Translations under genes and position numbers: made by a program
NCBI GenBank assembly: GCA_905250025.1
Contig: CAJNOJ010000127.1
Span: 124,001 to 188,000 of the forward strand
Origin: Adineta ricciae
Taxonomy: Eukaryota > Rotifera > Eurotatoria > Adinetida > Adinetidae
Length of the DNA stretch: 64,000 nt
Reading direction: 5' to 3'
In this document: positions 20,647 to 32,987 of the stretch, in pieces
How positions within the stretch are numbered: the first letter of the stretch is position 1
How the letters are laid out: the number at the start of each line of letters is the position of its first letter
Notes under the pieces: generated by a model
The model's database searches: none
What the model was told of the DNA's origin: nothing
Seen by the model: the letters and a program-made list of their open reading frames with translations, nothing else

Positions 20647-22238
20647 ATGATATCAACAAACAGGTTTTTCATCTCGTTGCTTCTTCTAAGGTAAAAAATA
20701 TCTATTTATCACCAATTTGTTAATAGTAAGGACATCCTTTTTCATTGTAGTGTGACAGGTTCGATTCTTTTTCATTTCTGATATGCATTATAACTAGACA
20801 CTTGCGTTAGTTTATGTCTCTTCTTTGCAAATGATGCTACCCATCTGTATATTCTACGAAAGGTCTTACAGCGCGATCGTAGCGGAGAGAGACGGGAGAC
20901 AATACTTCACGAATATTTCGAAAACATTACTATTTTTGTATGTCTAGTTTCAATCTCAGCGCAATCATCATCGTTTTTCTCATATTATTCGAGTGCATTG
21001 ACAAATAATAGTGAAATATACTCACGCGAAGAAGGTTTTGGAGTAAAATACTACTATCAAGCAATCAGAGTACGTGTCAATACAACGGGCACCTATACAT
21101 TCAAAAGTTCAGGTAGAATTGAAGACACATATGGATGTTTGTATCAAGGAAATTTTTACCCAATGCATCCGGAGTACAATACGGTTGCGAAAGATGATGA
21201 TAGTGGTGGAAATGGTCAATTTTTAATAACGGCTGTTCTCCGATCTGATCTGGAATACATCTTGATATTTTCAACATATCGTGATCGAGTGACAGGAACA
21301 TTCGAAGTTTTGGCATCCGGTCCAGATAATGTTTTCAATCCCATAGGTGTACTACCGATAGACACAGTAACGACAACCAGTACGTCACATCATTGATGAG
21401 ATTCGTGTTTGCAAAATTTTCGTTTTGACAGTTTGTCAGATAACTTCAGCTTGTTCATGAGCTAGTATGTTTCCTATCGTTCTGTTTAGGTAGTACTACA
21501 TCCACTGTCACTACCACTACTTCTACCACCACTATCACGACAACAACGACCTGGAACAAAAATATGAGTAAATTTTATATTTGACAACGGGAAGATTTTG
21601 AATATTGAGTAACTTTGTTTAATGCCAGCTGGAATACTATGCGCTGATGATCCACGAGGTTTGGATTACCGTGGTACGGTATCAGTGACGGAGAATGGTC
21701 GAACATGTCAACGATGGGATGCACAAAGTCCTCACAGACATACAGTTTCTGGCGTTCTCTTGCCGTATGATGCTTCTCTTCGTGCTGCGGAAAACTACTG
21801 TCGGTAAGGGTGGATAAAAATAAATAACTACTAGATAAAACCGTTATAATCGTTTTAGAAATCCTCTGAGTAAAGATGCCATGAAAGATCGACCTTGGTG
21901 CTACACAAATGATCCAGCAGTTTCTTGGGAATATTGTTCTGTACCAAAGTGTTCTGCATGGTCATCATGTAAGTTGATATTCTTTTTACTGTATCTCATA
22001 AGCACTAGAATAATCTCCTATTCTCTTATATTTAGACCCAGAATGTCGTGTTTGCCCAGGCTCAGATTACGAAAATTCATGCATAGATTGCGTGACAAGC
22101 ATCGATTGCTGGCGGGGTTGTCGTTGTTACACTATCGATTTCAGTGAATTAATACTAACTAGAATCCAGCTCATACCATCGCGTCCTTGCAAATTAGTCA
22201 ATGCAAAAAGCCAGCTCCAATGCCAGGGCTATTGCTGA
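20647..22238 (+). CDS. Secreted protein with repeat-type beta domain, Thr linker and kringle
   Basis: Seven exons: 20647-20690, 20751-20758, 20960-21379, 21490-21567, 21629-21803, 21859-21968 and 22036-22238, total 345 aa. The second is an 8-nt microexon, needed to join the leader (ISLLLLSVTAQ) to exon 3 in frame. Residues about 20-157 form a beta domain with a Y.Y.AI.V.V..TGTY.F pattern and a [10 protein letters not shown] loop. A Thr-rich mucin-like linker follows, then a kringle (about 186-275) with the expected Cys, WDAQSPHRH and DRPWCYT, and a C-terminal Cys-rich tail. It probably binds ligands at the cell surface or in secretions. No protease domain follows. Confidence 0.72.
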
Positions 22239-22636
22239 TTTTACATCTCAAGGTTCATCACACGCTTTTTCAAATAAATTCATATATAGTTCCGTAGATG
22301 ATATACTGATTTATACTTTTGAAAGTATACAGTGTTGCTCCATGATTAGTCAGCCGACTCATCAAGGGTTTTAAAATAAAAAAATCGCGAATTCAATCAG
22401 TGATCAGTCTTATATCAACTTGATCATATATTTCTTATTGATCAGGCATTATACCCTACTGATAGGATTTCGAAAATAAATGCGTATCACACTGGAAAGT
22501 TTTCAGACAATTTATACCCGCACCTTTGATACTTGTTATATGCATTCGGGAGAGTTTTATCAACGCTTGGAAGTTTCACACTGATTATTTGACTTCATGG
22601 GAATCGCATTCTGTCTTTATAGATATAAATATAAAC
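22239..22636. other. Intergenic stretch, no gene seen
   Basis: AT-rich spacer after the kringle gene; several short inverted gatca motifs but no recognised element. Confidence 0.4.
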
Positions 22637-22762
22637 TTTTGTGAAACACGATCCGAAGGAGAGTGTTGAAGTGGTTAAGGGCAAACATTTTAAGAACGAC
22701 CGCCCACCCACCCCCCCGCCCGCCACCCCCCGCGCCCAGACTGAGGGGCGGGCGCGGAAGAC
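22637..22762. repeat. Partial copy of the TIR element, ending in a C-rich contig tail
   Basis: Bases 22637-22694 match 23687-23744 closely, beginning at the same point (ttttgtgaaacacgatccg). The match decays into a C-rich stretch that ends at the N at 22763, like the contig tail at 14903-14959. Confidence 0.55.
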
Positions 22763-22763
22763 N
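22763..22763. other. Contig join (single N)
   Basis: Single ambiguous base after a C- and G-rich tail. Confidence 0.75.
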
Positions 22764-23686
22764 TTTTTAGTATAGGGGGCTTATAATTATGGTACAGCAA
22801 ATTTTCGAGGATTCGCATTTTTTCCTCTAATTGTTAGGGAAGCGCAAATCAAAACTTAGCATGATAGATAGTACTTATATAGTCATACACCATCATACCA
22901 TTAGTTGATCATGGTTTTCTAATTCGGAAGTAAAATAAAGATTTTTCAATGCATGTGTAAGGAGGGCTCATATTTTTGGTATACTCTGTAGTTTTATGTT
23001 TGCTTTCGGTTGGTTAGGTTTCTGCGGTTCGGATAGGTTCGTACCAGTTGTGGGGGGTTCTTGGTTTGGGGAAACTTGCGGATACATCGTGTGGTTCGGA
23101 AAGAGTAGGGATTTTTTGGGAAACATGCGGGAAATATTTTGGCATTTTCAATATTTTTGTTTCTGTAAGGTTATGTTAGGATGCTGCTGTTTTTTGTGGT
23201 GTTCTGTTTTGTCGGATTTAGGCGGTATTACTGTTTTCCGGGAAGATACTTTGGAAAGGCAGTTCCGGAGCATTCCGGTCTGGAACACTGCTTCAACATT
23301 CCTATGGCTTTCGGTCGGGAACTATCTGGATACGGTGAGAACGGCTCGGAACGAGCGGGAAAAGAGCTGCTTTCCTTTCGGTTCCGTTCGGATCCCGCGG
23401 CCGGATCGTTCGTCCTGGGGATAAGCAAAGATGTTGTACCGCGGTTTCAATCGTGAACAGAAAAAAACAGCCATTATCTGTGTTCAACAACTCTCTCAGT
23501 GAAAGATAGCAAACTTCTCCCTTTTGCTAAGAAGTCACAGGTAAAATGACGGATATATACCTAAATGCTTAGACCTAATAGTCTATAAATGGCACTGGTC
23601 TAATGCCTAAATTGAAACTTTTATCTTTTTATTCCAGAATTGTCCATATGGTCTCTTCTATTCTTAGAAATATTCTTCTCTTCTTA
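22764..23686. other. Non-coding stretch with a G+T-rich and GC-rich patch
   Basis: Bases 22990-23450 are richer in G than their surroundings and contain open but low-complexity frames on both strands that look like composition effects. No family was recognised. Probably repeat-derived. Confidence 0.4.
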
Positions 23687-23689
23687 TTT

Positions 23690-24607
23690 TGTGAAACACG
23701 ATCCGAAGGAGAGTGTTGAAGTGTTTAAGGGCAAAAAATTTAATCACCCCCCCCCCCCACAGACCGTGACCGACAGGGTCAAAGGTCAAAGGGTACAACT
23801 TTCGAAAACGCGTCACAGACCGTCACCGACAGGCCCAAAATCCCAGTCACAGATCGTTAAGGAATTCATACTTGAACCAAAAGATTCAAAGGTCATTACG
23901 CATAAGCGGTTCACTACAGACAAGTGCGCTGTAATACTCTACCTTACATAGAGAGTAAAGGTCATAGAGTGCAAACTACTGCCAGTTAAGGTTCATAGGT
24001 TTAATACTCTATTTGCAGTAAAAACATCTACAGCGGACGTATTTGCTATTAAGCTAACTGATCCATTCTTTTTGTAAGACGGGACTCGCAGAAAGATATT
24101 AAAGAGTTTTGGAAGACGAAGGGATTTTCCGCCCGCTAATCCTTATCCCGTAGATCATTACGGAGTGTAACGGGACTTATTATGGCCGCCTGCCTTTTGG
24201 CACGCATGTAACCTATAACCTGTCTGTCCTGGAGTTGTTACTATACTTGACCATAATTCACTGTTTTGTGTAACGATGTGCACCTAAAAAATAACGAGTG
24301 AGAGCTTGTTAGGAGAAAATCCAAATAAACTGTGTCATTGTCTCACAGACAGGTTCGTTCTCAACTTCGTTACACTGACGCGCGTAAATCGCGTCACAGA
24401 TCGTGATCGGCTAACGGAAGCGCAGTAAGAAGCATCACATATTTGTGACTGATGAAGCAAAAAAGTTCTTAAAAAGCAGCGGACATCGCTATTGGCAATC
24501 ATATGCTATTTTCAACAGCATAAGTTGAAATAAATAGGAATGTAGACTGCGAAATAAATTGACCAGTATATGTGCTTAAAGTTTCTCCAGGTGGATCATG
24601 TTTCACA
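23690..24607. mobile_element. Candidate non-autonomous element with 15-bp inverted ends
   Basis: The ends TGTGAAACACGATCC (23690-23704) and GGATCATGTTTCACA (24593-24607) are inverted repeats with 14 of 15 matches. A second copy of the left end lies at 22640. Inside are a run of 12 C (23747-23758) and related short blocks (cacagaccgtgaccgacagg, cagaccgtcaccgacagg). No transposase frame was found. No clear target-site duplication beyond a run of T. Confidence 0.35.
24166..24374. mobile_element. Possible solo LTR
   Basis: A 209-bp segment that starts TGTAAC and ends GTTACA, with an AATAAA signal about 45 bp before its end, as in retrotransposon LTRs. It lies inside the candidate TIR element. 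No flanking duplication and no internal retroelement genes were seen. Confidence 0.25.
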
Positions 24608-25195
24608 TTTTGTAACCCCGTTAGGGATTGCGCTGAAAGCTTTTTCGTCAAATTAATTAATAAACATTTGATTAACACACAGCAGAAGCCGCATATTATA
24701 ATTTTTCGAAATTTATCTTAATGGATATGAGTTAGGGAGAAAAGCCAATTGTGTAGCCCGTATAAATCATCTAATCCTTCCCAATATTGTGCATTTGCGA
24801 TCAGAGAGAATTTCTAATATGTCGTAGAAACCGTATGAAAAAATTGCACCCTTCGAGGTTTTTAGTAGGGTTCTTACGAGGTATAAATTGATTCCCGAAA
24901 ATTAGTTATGCATCTTAGGCAAACCGCTGAAAACTTTTAAAAATATGAGGTGATGAGTACTATCGAAATAATGAACCGCAGGGAGTCAGAATTCACTCTA
25001 GTCCCTTTAGGTAGGGTGAAAATAGGTAAATTCTTATAGTTTTCTTTGCAGGCTGTGTTATTACTTTCAACTGGTTTTTCGCTCATACCTGTTCTTTTTT
25101 CCAACTTAGCAAAAGCAGTATAGGCTTGTTGCTTTCATATAAAGCACATTTAACATCATTTTTGCATTGTACTATCATTTTGAGTTGCTTGAAAC
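24608..25195. other. Upstream region of the B-copy GTPase
   Basis: About 590 bp without a gene. A TATA-like catataaag lies at about 25136-25144, 50-60 bp before the ATG at 25196. Its counterpart for copy A would be outside the window. Confidence 0.4.
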
Positions 25196-26990
25196 ATGTC
25201 GAAAGATATTAATATACTACTGCTCGGACAGACAGGTGTCGGAAAAACAACATTCATCAATTCATTTGCTAATTATCTGGAGCATCACTCTTTAGAAGAT
25301 GCAATTACAGGTGACTTTCAAGTCCTTATACCAGCTACGTTCGTTTATATGGATAGTTTAACGTTTGACGAAAGTGAGATTAATATTGGTATCCCACATG
25401 AAACGGAACAAACCAAGGCAGTTGGAGAATCGTGTACGAAAGAATGTCGAAGTTTCGTTTTTCGAATAAACAACAGAATCTTACGTCTGATTGATACACC
25501 GGGACTTGGTGATACGCAAGGTCTCCTGCACGATGAAAAGAATCTTGCAGATATCCTCGCTTGTATCAGTCAATACGAACATCTAAACGGTATTTGTATT
25601 TTATTAAAACCAAACGAAGATCGATTGCACATATTGTACCGGTATTGTCTAAAGGAAATACTTCGACATTTACACGTAGACGCAAAAGAGAATATTATGT
25701 TTGTCTTTACGAATGCACGAGCTACGAGTTATCAACCTGGCCGATCAGCCCCTGTTCTTCGTGAGCTTCTGAAAAGTATTCAAGGTGACGCTCAAGTGTC
25801 GATACCATTCTCAAAGGAAAATACCTTTTTACTTGATAACGAAGCATTCCGATTTCTTGCCATATATAAAAATGGCATCAAAGTTCGTTCAGAGGAAAAA
25901 GCAGACTACAGTAGAAGTTGGTCGTACACAATCAAAGAATTTCAACGTCTTATAGAACGCATAATGAAATGTGAAAAACATAGAACCACTAATACAATTT
26001 CGCTCAATGAAGCACAACAGTTAATTCGCAAATTGTCGAGACCGATTGGCGAAATATCAACTCTTATACAAAAAAACATTGAACTCATTGAAAGACATAA
26101 GAGAAATACTCCATCAAATAACAATGTGAAACAAGAAGTTTTTGAGCAATTCGACATCGAATTAATCGAACTGTCATATCCAAGAACTGTGTGCACAAAT
26201 AGTAAATGTACAAAGGTCATCGTAGTCAATGGTTGCGAACAGATTGATTATGCGACTCATTGTCATACAAGGTGCTACCTTACCGGTGTCGAAGAAGATC
26301 TTATCGGAGATGAGAAACTAAAAAGTTGTGCTGCAATAAACAAGTCATCAGGTTAGTTTGTTTTAAACTAAGCGCAGGCAAAGTTGATAATTTAATATTT
26401 CATCAATAGGTAAATGCATCATCTGCAATTGTACTTGGAAAGAACATATGCACATCACTTATGAGCTACGTAAGTTTATAACTAAAGTGACTGTTAGCAG
26501 CAATGCGGTGATTGATGAACGTTTACAAAGTTTAAAAGCTGAAAAGGAAGCTATTTTGGATGCCTGTGGCAAACTAGCATACTTTATTCGAACAAATTCG
26601 ATCAGTCCGGTCAATGACGATATTTTAGAATACATTCAGCACTTTATTCGAGAAGAAAAACAAAAACGAAACAACGGCGCTCAGAACGATGACATCATCA
26701 ATGGACTAGAAGGACTTGAGAAAGAATATCGACACGAGCTCGATGCTATTAAACAGATGATGCAAGCAAATGCAACAAATTCAACTAGCCTCCTTTCAAT
26801 AGGACAAGTGTTTGACCATGTCCGGGATCTTTATCATTTACCATTATATGGCAAACAGATTCGGACACAAATCGAACAAATGAAACGTATGCAAGAAAAT
26901 GGTAGACGCAATAGAGAACAGTCTGTTCAATTATCAAACAAAGCTCAGTCATCACCAGTTATGATTGAGCTAAAGAAAGCGTTTGTCTAA
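25196..26990 (+). CDS. AIG1-like GTPase with Cys/His module (copy B, complete)
   Basis: Exons 25196-26351 and 26410-26990, total 578 aa, intron 58 bp. G1 is GQTGVGKT at 11-18, G3 is DTPGLGDT from 100, and the G4 position is FTNA at 171-174. The G domain (about 1-235) is followed by a helical linker and a Cys/His module: C333-x4-C338, C356-H357-x2-C360, C378-x9-C388-x2-C391-x-C393-x4-H398-x-H400, then a coiled-coil tail. The intron falls inside the module, just before C388. Members of this GTPase class often assemble on membranes; the role here is not known. From base 25926 it is colinear with the window start. Confidence 0.88.
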
Positions 26991-27588
26991 TAAACTCATT
27001 AAAGTGATTGTAAAATAAGTGTGATATATAATAAACTAGTTTTGGTGAAATTGCACGGGTGGTCGAATGCTTAAAGAAAATCAATAATTTAGAGTGCGGA
27101 TGCAAATAGGGGCGAACTCACTGCAAGAACAGGAGTGCACGGTATGCGTGTGTATCAACGTCACTCATTCTTACCCACCCTCAAGACGTTGACATTAGTA
27201 ACAGACGATTTTCCTGGTTTTCTCTCGAGTATTGCAGTCACTAAAAGGCATGACTATGTCAAATCATTAAAGAAATGATTTTGCGTGTATATCATATTTT
27301 TCCAACTAGGAAGAATGATGCATAGTTATTCATGCTTAACATTTGTCCTTAAATAGTTATTTCTCGGGTTTTATTACTCATTTTCAGAAAATGTTCATAA
27401 TTAACGAAAAGTAAATATAAAATGAGGAAGTAATATAGTTTTATATATAAGGCTTCGTAAATATCACGAAAAAATATTATTTTGAATTATAGTTATCGTT
27501 CGAAGCTGTTTAGTTGATTATATCGAATATCGACAAAATCGTACAGTCTTCGTAGAAAAACGTACAGGTTCTTATTTATTTAAGACCA
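26991..27588. other. Intergenic stretch, no gene seen
   Basis: Counterpart of 1064-1664 with small indels. No gene was recognised. Confidence 0.5.
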
Positions 27589-29848
27589 ATGAAGGCATTC
27601 TGTATTATTATTGGCCTAGCTGGATTGGCCATTTCAGCTACTGTCATACTTGCATTAATTCCCGCTTATTTGCCAAACAACGCAGTGTCTGCTAACAATG
27701 AATACTGTACGATAATTTGATCAGATAGTTGCATTTGATTGTTCTGTTATTTTTTAGCTGATGAACAATATATAACATATAATTTACCGGATAGCATTCT
27801 ATTAAGTAATGGATCTTTGGCCGATACACAGTTAAAGAACTTCGAAACAGCGGTTAGGGATACACGGGTCTCACTGTTGAACAAAGGTTTTTAATGGTTT
27901 GTGTTTGTTTAGATGCAAGAAAATCTTGCAAACGATGGCAAAACACGCGGTTCACTAATCTCTGTAAAGAATGGAACGGCTTTTACAACCAGTAGCAAGG
28001 TAACGAAGTTCGGCATGCTTCATTCACAGCGGATGGTTGTTTTGTTTTGTTTTTCTAGAGAAAACGACGTGCACAAGTTATTGGAGTAAGTAGCGAGGGC
28101 CAATCCACAATTTCAACGACACGACATTGCAAGCTAACCTACATCATCAAGTGGCCACGGAGAGATTTGTTAAAAGTTCGACGATTGAAGCTATTACAAT
28201 ATATCAAACAGACAGTTTTAACTAACCTTACACTGTCCGGTTTTGATATTGGTAAGTTACGATGAGTTGCCTTCATCCCGATCAAGTCAATAATATTGTC
28301 TTCTAATTTACAGATCGTTCCAGCACGTTATCAGGAGCAAATGTTAGCTTAGCATATCCTAACGATGAATATGCTTTCAATCAAGCTAACGTACCAATCA
28401 CTCTACAACTATCGTCTGCAATTCTCGATGTGACGAACTACACTCTATTTTCAGGCAATAGTATAACTCCTATCGTCAATACGACTAGTACAAATGCGAG
28501 CATCACGATCAATAATGGTTTTCCACCAGGACATACTTTTCTCACCCTGATTGCGTTGGATATTTACGGTCTTCCATTATTCTATTCATTTTCACTTTAC
28601 TTCGGTAGTATTTCAATGTCTGTCAAGGTTCTGTATGAAAATAAGACAGCTGCCAGCGATGCCTTCGTACAAATTAATGTAACAGATTTCACTCGTGTTA
28701 GTCAAAGTGCCAAAACAGACGCAAACGGCATTGCTCTGTTCAGCAACGTTCCACCTACGACGATTTCAGTCTTCGCCTACACATCTGACAATCAAATAGG
28801 TCTAGCGGGTATCCAGCCAAAATCCGGAGAACTGGTTGTCACGTTGATACCTTTTCATGGCAGCAGTAAGAGACGACGACGATCAACAGATGAAGGTACA
28901 CCCTTCGACGTATATACCAATAATGTGCAAGCTTTGCAGACTAAATCGGCTACTTTCTTGAGTCTACCGGATGCTGCAAAAATCTATGTTAAGTATCAAT
29001 TCATCACAGCAGAAGTACCAGGCGGATATTTTGGAACACAGTACAATGACTATTTCAGTATAACCATCCGTTCTAATACAGGTACCTATCGAACTGTAAC
29101 GCAGAGCATGAACAGTCTTGGTTTGGGCGCTTTTGATTATGCATCGGGTGCAACGGATATCTATAAACTTACGATGCCAGTCGGACATAAACCTGAGTCG
29201 ATTCAAATCGATATTGCCGTGTCGAATGTGGCTGACGGCTTATATCAATCACGACTAAAAGTACATAGTTACGGATCAGATGAATGTGACAAATGCGAAA
29301 ACAATTGTGTCAAATGCAAATCTGATCCGATGTGTTCGTCATCTTGTGCCAATCCACCGATGAAAAGCTGTGACTTCTATCTTAGTTGCATGGAACGAAA
29401 AGCGCCGTGCGGATTAGGTGGCTACGCAAACAATTATGGAAATGTTTACTGTAACAAATTTGTTCAAAACCTGGGCCGCTTTAGTGCCGAAGGGCAATTA
29501 TGGATATACAATACGATGAACTGTTTACAGAAAGCGTTAGTTTTCCCCTTACGGAATTGTGTTAAGAGCTGCAGTATTCTCGAAAGCTTGGCTTTTTCGT
29601 CGCATCCTAGCTGCTACGTGAACAACGGTGTTTGTGAACTGCCGGCACTTGATTATATTAGTCTTTTCCCAGTTGTTGGTCCAGGTCTTTTAAGTAAGGC
29701 TGGTATTATTCAAGCATTGCTCACAGCTCCTCAGTGTATTCCAAGTATACGTATTCGTATCACTGCTGCGCTTCTTACCGTTCCAGATTCCAAGACAAGA
29801 CTAGCGCTGCTTATTCTTCGAAAATGGTTACTGTCTCTATCAAATTGA
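27589..29848 (+). CDS. Secreted or membrane-anchored Cys-rich protein with two polybasic cleavage sites (copy B)
   Basis: Exons 27589-27706, 27758-27852, 27913-27999, 28059-28251 and 28314-29848, total 675 aa. One Ile codon more than copy A (an extra att in the hydrophobic leader); all other exon lengths are identical. Both polybasic sites, the beta-sandwich region and the Cys-rich block are kept. Changes from copy A include a few in the Cys-rich block that leave most Cys in place (one glycine-cysteine context changes from CGKC to CDKC). The shared exon structure of two diverged copies is the main support for the gene model. Confidence 0.77.
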
Positions 29849-30544
29849 CAGTACGGTCAATAATGACAAAGCTATTCACTGGTAATATTATGTTATTCAT
29901 TTTAAAAATAAATCTAGATCATTACTTGAACTAAATGCTCTATTCCAAGTGTCTATTGCGACTTTGAATATTGATCACTGATATTACTATCACACAAAAT
30001 AAAGATACAGGAATGCTGAAATGTCACAGAGTAAATAATGATGATATGTACGAGATACGTCATCATATGTTAACAGAACAGGTAACCGGCTGTTAAACAT
30101 ATGTGACGTATATGAAGAACGAAAAACAAGAGGATAAAATCTGCTGTCCTCGAACCATTGCAAAACTATTCTCATGCCGTTCTTTTCGATGTAAGATCCA
30201 TAAATCAATCATCTTCGACGAAATTACAATGTTTTCATTTATTCGGAATGATCAGATAAATCCTACTCATCTGTTAAAACCTAGAGATTTCTACGAAACA
30301 TACCTTTGCTCTCATTTCAAGACTGTATAAGCACATCATTTGCAGCTTAATCTTTCTATTTTTCTTCGAAGTAATGAAACTAATTTCGTATTTACGTATG
30401 ACTTACTGAAACAAGTATAAAAAGGCCTGCTATCGTTGCAAATCTCATACAACAACATTCGCACATATTCGTATTCAACAAGTACTGATCAACTTGCTCA
30501 AAGCCGCTTAACTAAGCAATCTATTGTCGTTTTACAACATTACA
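29849..30544. promoter_or_regulatory. Intergenic stretch with TATA box at 30416-30425
   Basis: Counterpart of 3918-4622. TATAAAAAGG at 30416-30425 is 129 bp before the ATG of the cystine-knot peptide. Nothing else was recognised. Confidence 0.5.
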
Positions 30545-30712
30545 ATGCAAGTGAAAACATTCGTATTTTTGGTTGTCATGATGATAGCAGTATTATGCAT
30601 CCAAGCAATCCAAGGTCGCTGTCGTAAAAGGGGTGAAAGCTGTCTTGTACATGGCGAGTGCTGTTCGGCGATGTGCGGCGGAGATTATTTATGCTGGGAG
30701 AAAGTTCATTGA
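30545..30712 (+). CDS. Secreted inhibitor-cystine-knot-like micropeptide (copy B)
   Basis: 55 aa, same layout as the copy at 4623: signal peptide, then C-x6-C-x5-CC-x3-C-x5-C. Compared with copy A there are nine base changes in 168; eight fall in the mature part, where four residues change (Gly to Arg, Phe to Leu, His to Glu, Ala to Gly) and three changes are silent. An in-frame ATG 21 bp upstream exists, but the ATG at 30545 matches copy A and opens the signal peptide directly. Confidence 0.75.
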   Translation: MQVKTFVFLVVMMIAVLCIQAIQGRCRKRGESCLVHGECCSAMCGGDYLCWEKVH

Positions 30713-30907
30713 AGGATGGTTATGTACATACATACACACAGAAGATCACAGAAATATTTCGGAATTGGTTCATGTATTTCCTACAGTTTATATTAGAGTG
30801 TGTATGTATTAAAATGAAAAATAAAAGAAGAATGATATAGAATGATGCTTCATCTATATTTTGACTGATCAACATTGTTAAGAAAAATCAGCTATGCCAC
30901 CAATTGG

Positions 30908-32055
30908 TTAAACTCTTCCATGTCTCACAGTGTTCTTGAACCAGCTTCGTAATGTTTGTCGAAACAGAATACCGCCAGCGAAAAGATATACGTAGAACGA
31001 TAGAGAATTATCCATTCTTGATGTCATAGAAGTTATCTCATCCGATAGGGCCTCTATACTCTTGCGTAGTGCACTTCTCGGAATGTCGTAGGTAACCAAT
31101 GCATATATTCGTTGGATACCAAGCGGTATCCACGACACTGTAAGCATAACAATTACACAGGTCACCAACTATCTCAAAATACAATAAATCATATGTCATT
31201 AGAAGAGCCTTAGTCAACGGTTCCTGTTCAACCATTGTTAAATATTCTTACCTTGATCAGTTCTCTGTCAATTTTTCGAACGCGATATTGAGCAGATCGA
31301 GTGGATGCTATTGTCACTGTTGCTTGCTTGAGGGATCTTAAATTCCGAGTCATATTAATGCTCACAACCATAATCACCATTTGTGGAATACATAAAACCG
31401 TGACAAGTCGAGCTATCTGATTATAGAAACCGCACTGTCGGGTTGTTGATGCTGAACAAGATGTGATGACACCGTTATCAATCACATCAGCACAATAAAA
31501 TAAATTACCAAAGACGAGTGTGACTAGGATTGAAGATGCACTAATTAAACGATATGCATTTCGCAATGAACTCATTTGGCGACGTTTAGCCAAAGGACTT
31601 GTTATGAGAAATCGATCTACTGCTGCTAAAGTCACCATCCAAACTGATAAAATTGATAAGCTATAATAAGTAAAATGCCGTATCTTGCAAATCATTCCAA
31701 TTTTCGCTGAATAATCCAAATCATAAGTCGTTAGCATTCGAGGTAAATTTATTCCTAACGTCAAAATCAGATCAATACACGAGCTCGTACATAAGTAGAG
31801 TGTGCATGGGCTAGCACGAAGTTTCTTTTGACGAAAGATCAATACATTCAGTATATTGCCTGTCGTACCAAGTATGACAAGAACAAAAATACCGTATCGA
31901 GAAATCGCTAGTGTGATTGAATTGAGAAGTGTGATGAGCGTATTATCGGTCGACGATGTGGCCGGCATCTTATGAACTTTCAGTTGTAAACTAACAATGA
32001 CTGACACTGGAAATATTGTATATATCAAAAAGCCACCAGAAAACGTTTCCTTCAC
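30908..32055 (-). CDS. Rhodopsin-like GPCR (copy B)
   Basis: Exons 32055-31252 and 31168-30908 on the minus strand, total 354 aa, intron 83 bp. TM1 GNILN, TM3 VDRF, TM6 SWIP, as in copy A. The N-terminus before TM1 differs by one residue in length. The alternative start at the KMPATSST methionine is also possible. Both copies are intact, so both may be expressed. Ligand unknown. Confidence 0.82.
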
Positions 32056-32987
32056 GCAGAAGTCGTGAGAATGAAATTGCTAAAGCAAGAATTAGAATGA
32101 ATTTAATTTTTTTTTGTCGTTTCCGATGAAAATCCGAACATTTTGACGTCCGGAGTTTGATTCTTCCTGTAAAAAAGGTATGATATTTATTTCTAATGAA
32201 GGCAGGATGGACTTGAAAAAAGAAAAAACCTTTTCCCACACCGAACTACCCAGCAGGCTCTAGTTAACTATGAAATCATGTTCAGCATCCGAATGGAAGA
32301 ACATTCCTACACAAAAGACTGCCTCGTTCCAAAAACGATAAGCTGAGGTGTATGTATCACGAGATCGTTAGTATATATTAATAAATAATTTCCGCATACG
32401 CTTCTGTTCTATTAAACTAATACTTCCGTTCTAATTCTCCTGCTGTTTTCTGCCATACTAGAAAGATTCTTACTAGGTCACTGTTTACAAAAAGTTATGT
32501 GTATGCTGCACATCTGGATTGCTCATCGGAAAAAGAATTGAAAGTAGTGACTTTGTTGATCGATAATAAAACTGATTATGTGTGAAAACAGAAGTATTTT
32601 ATTGCATACTATTTAATACAAAAAGCAACACTTCCCTGCAATGTTCCAAATATATTCGGAAAGAGAAGAATATTTTTCACGTCAATAATGAATGTCAAAC
32701 GAAATATTATAGGGAAAATGTTTTGATAAGGGTTTCTTTGTTTATTACAAATGTGATTTCTTATCGATTGAATTTTACTCGTTTGGTCTCTATTCCGAAA
32801 TTTGGAAACTTTTTCTTCTAACAAGAATAAGGTCGCTATTTAACCCACTCTTTTTGTATTATCAGTTTTCTTTGGAAAAAACCAGTGTTATTTACATTTC
32901 ACGAGTGAAAGATGAACTTCGATCAACAGTCATTTATTTTAAAAACAGTTTCTTCGGGAATGCCTCGATCAGTTATCAGCTCTACAT
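32056..32987. other. Intergenic stretch, no gene seen
   Basis: Counterpart of 6126-7062; no gene was recognised. Confidence 0.5.

Noticed and set aside
22996..23424. 142-aa plus-strand frame (and overlapping frames on both strands) in a G+T-rich patch
   Set aside because: Composition-driven; overlapping open frames on both strands, many Trp/Gly/Phe, no known motif and no start context.
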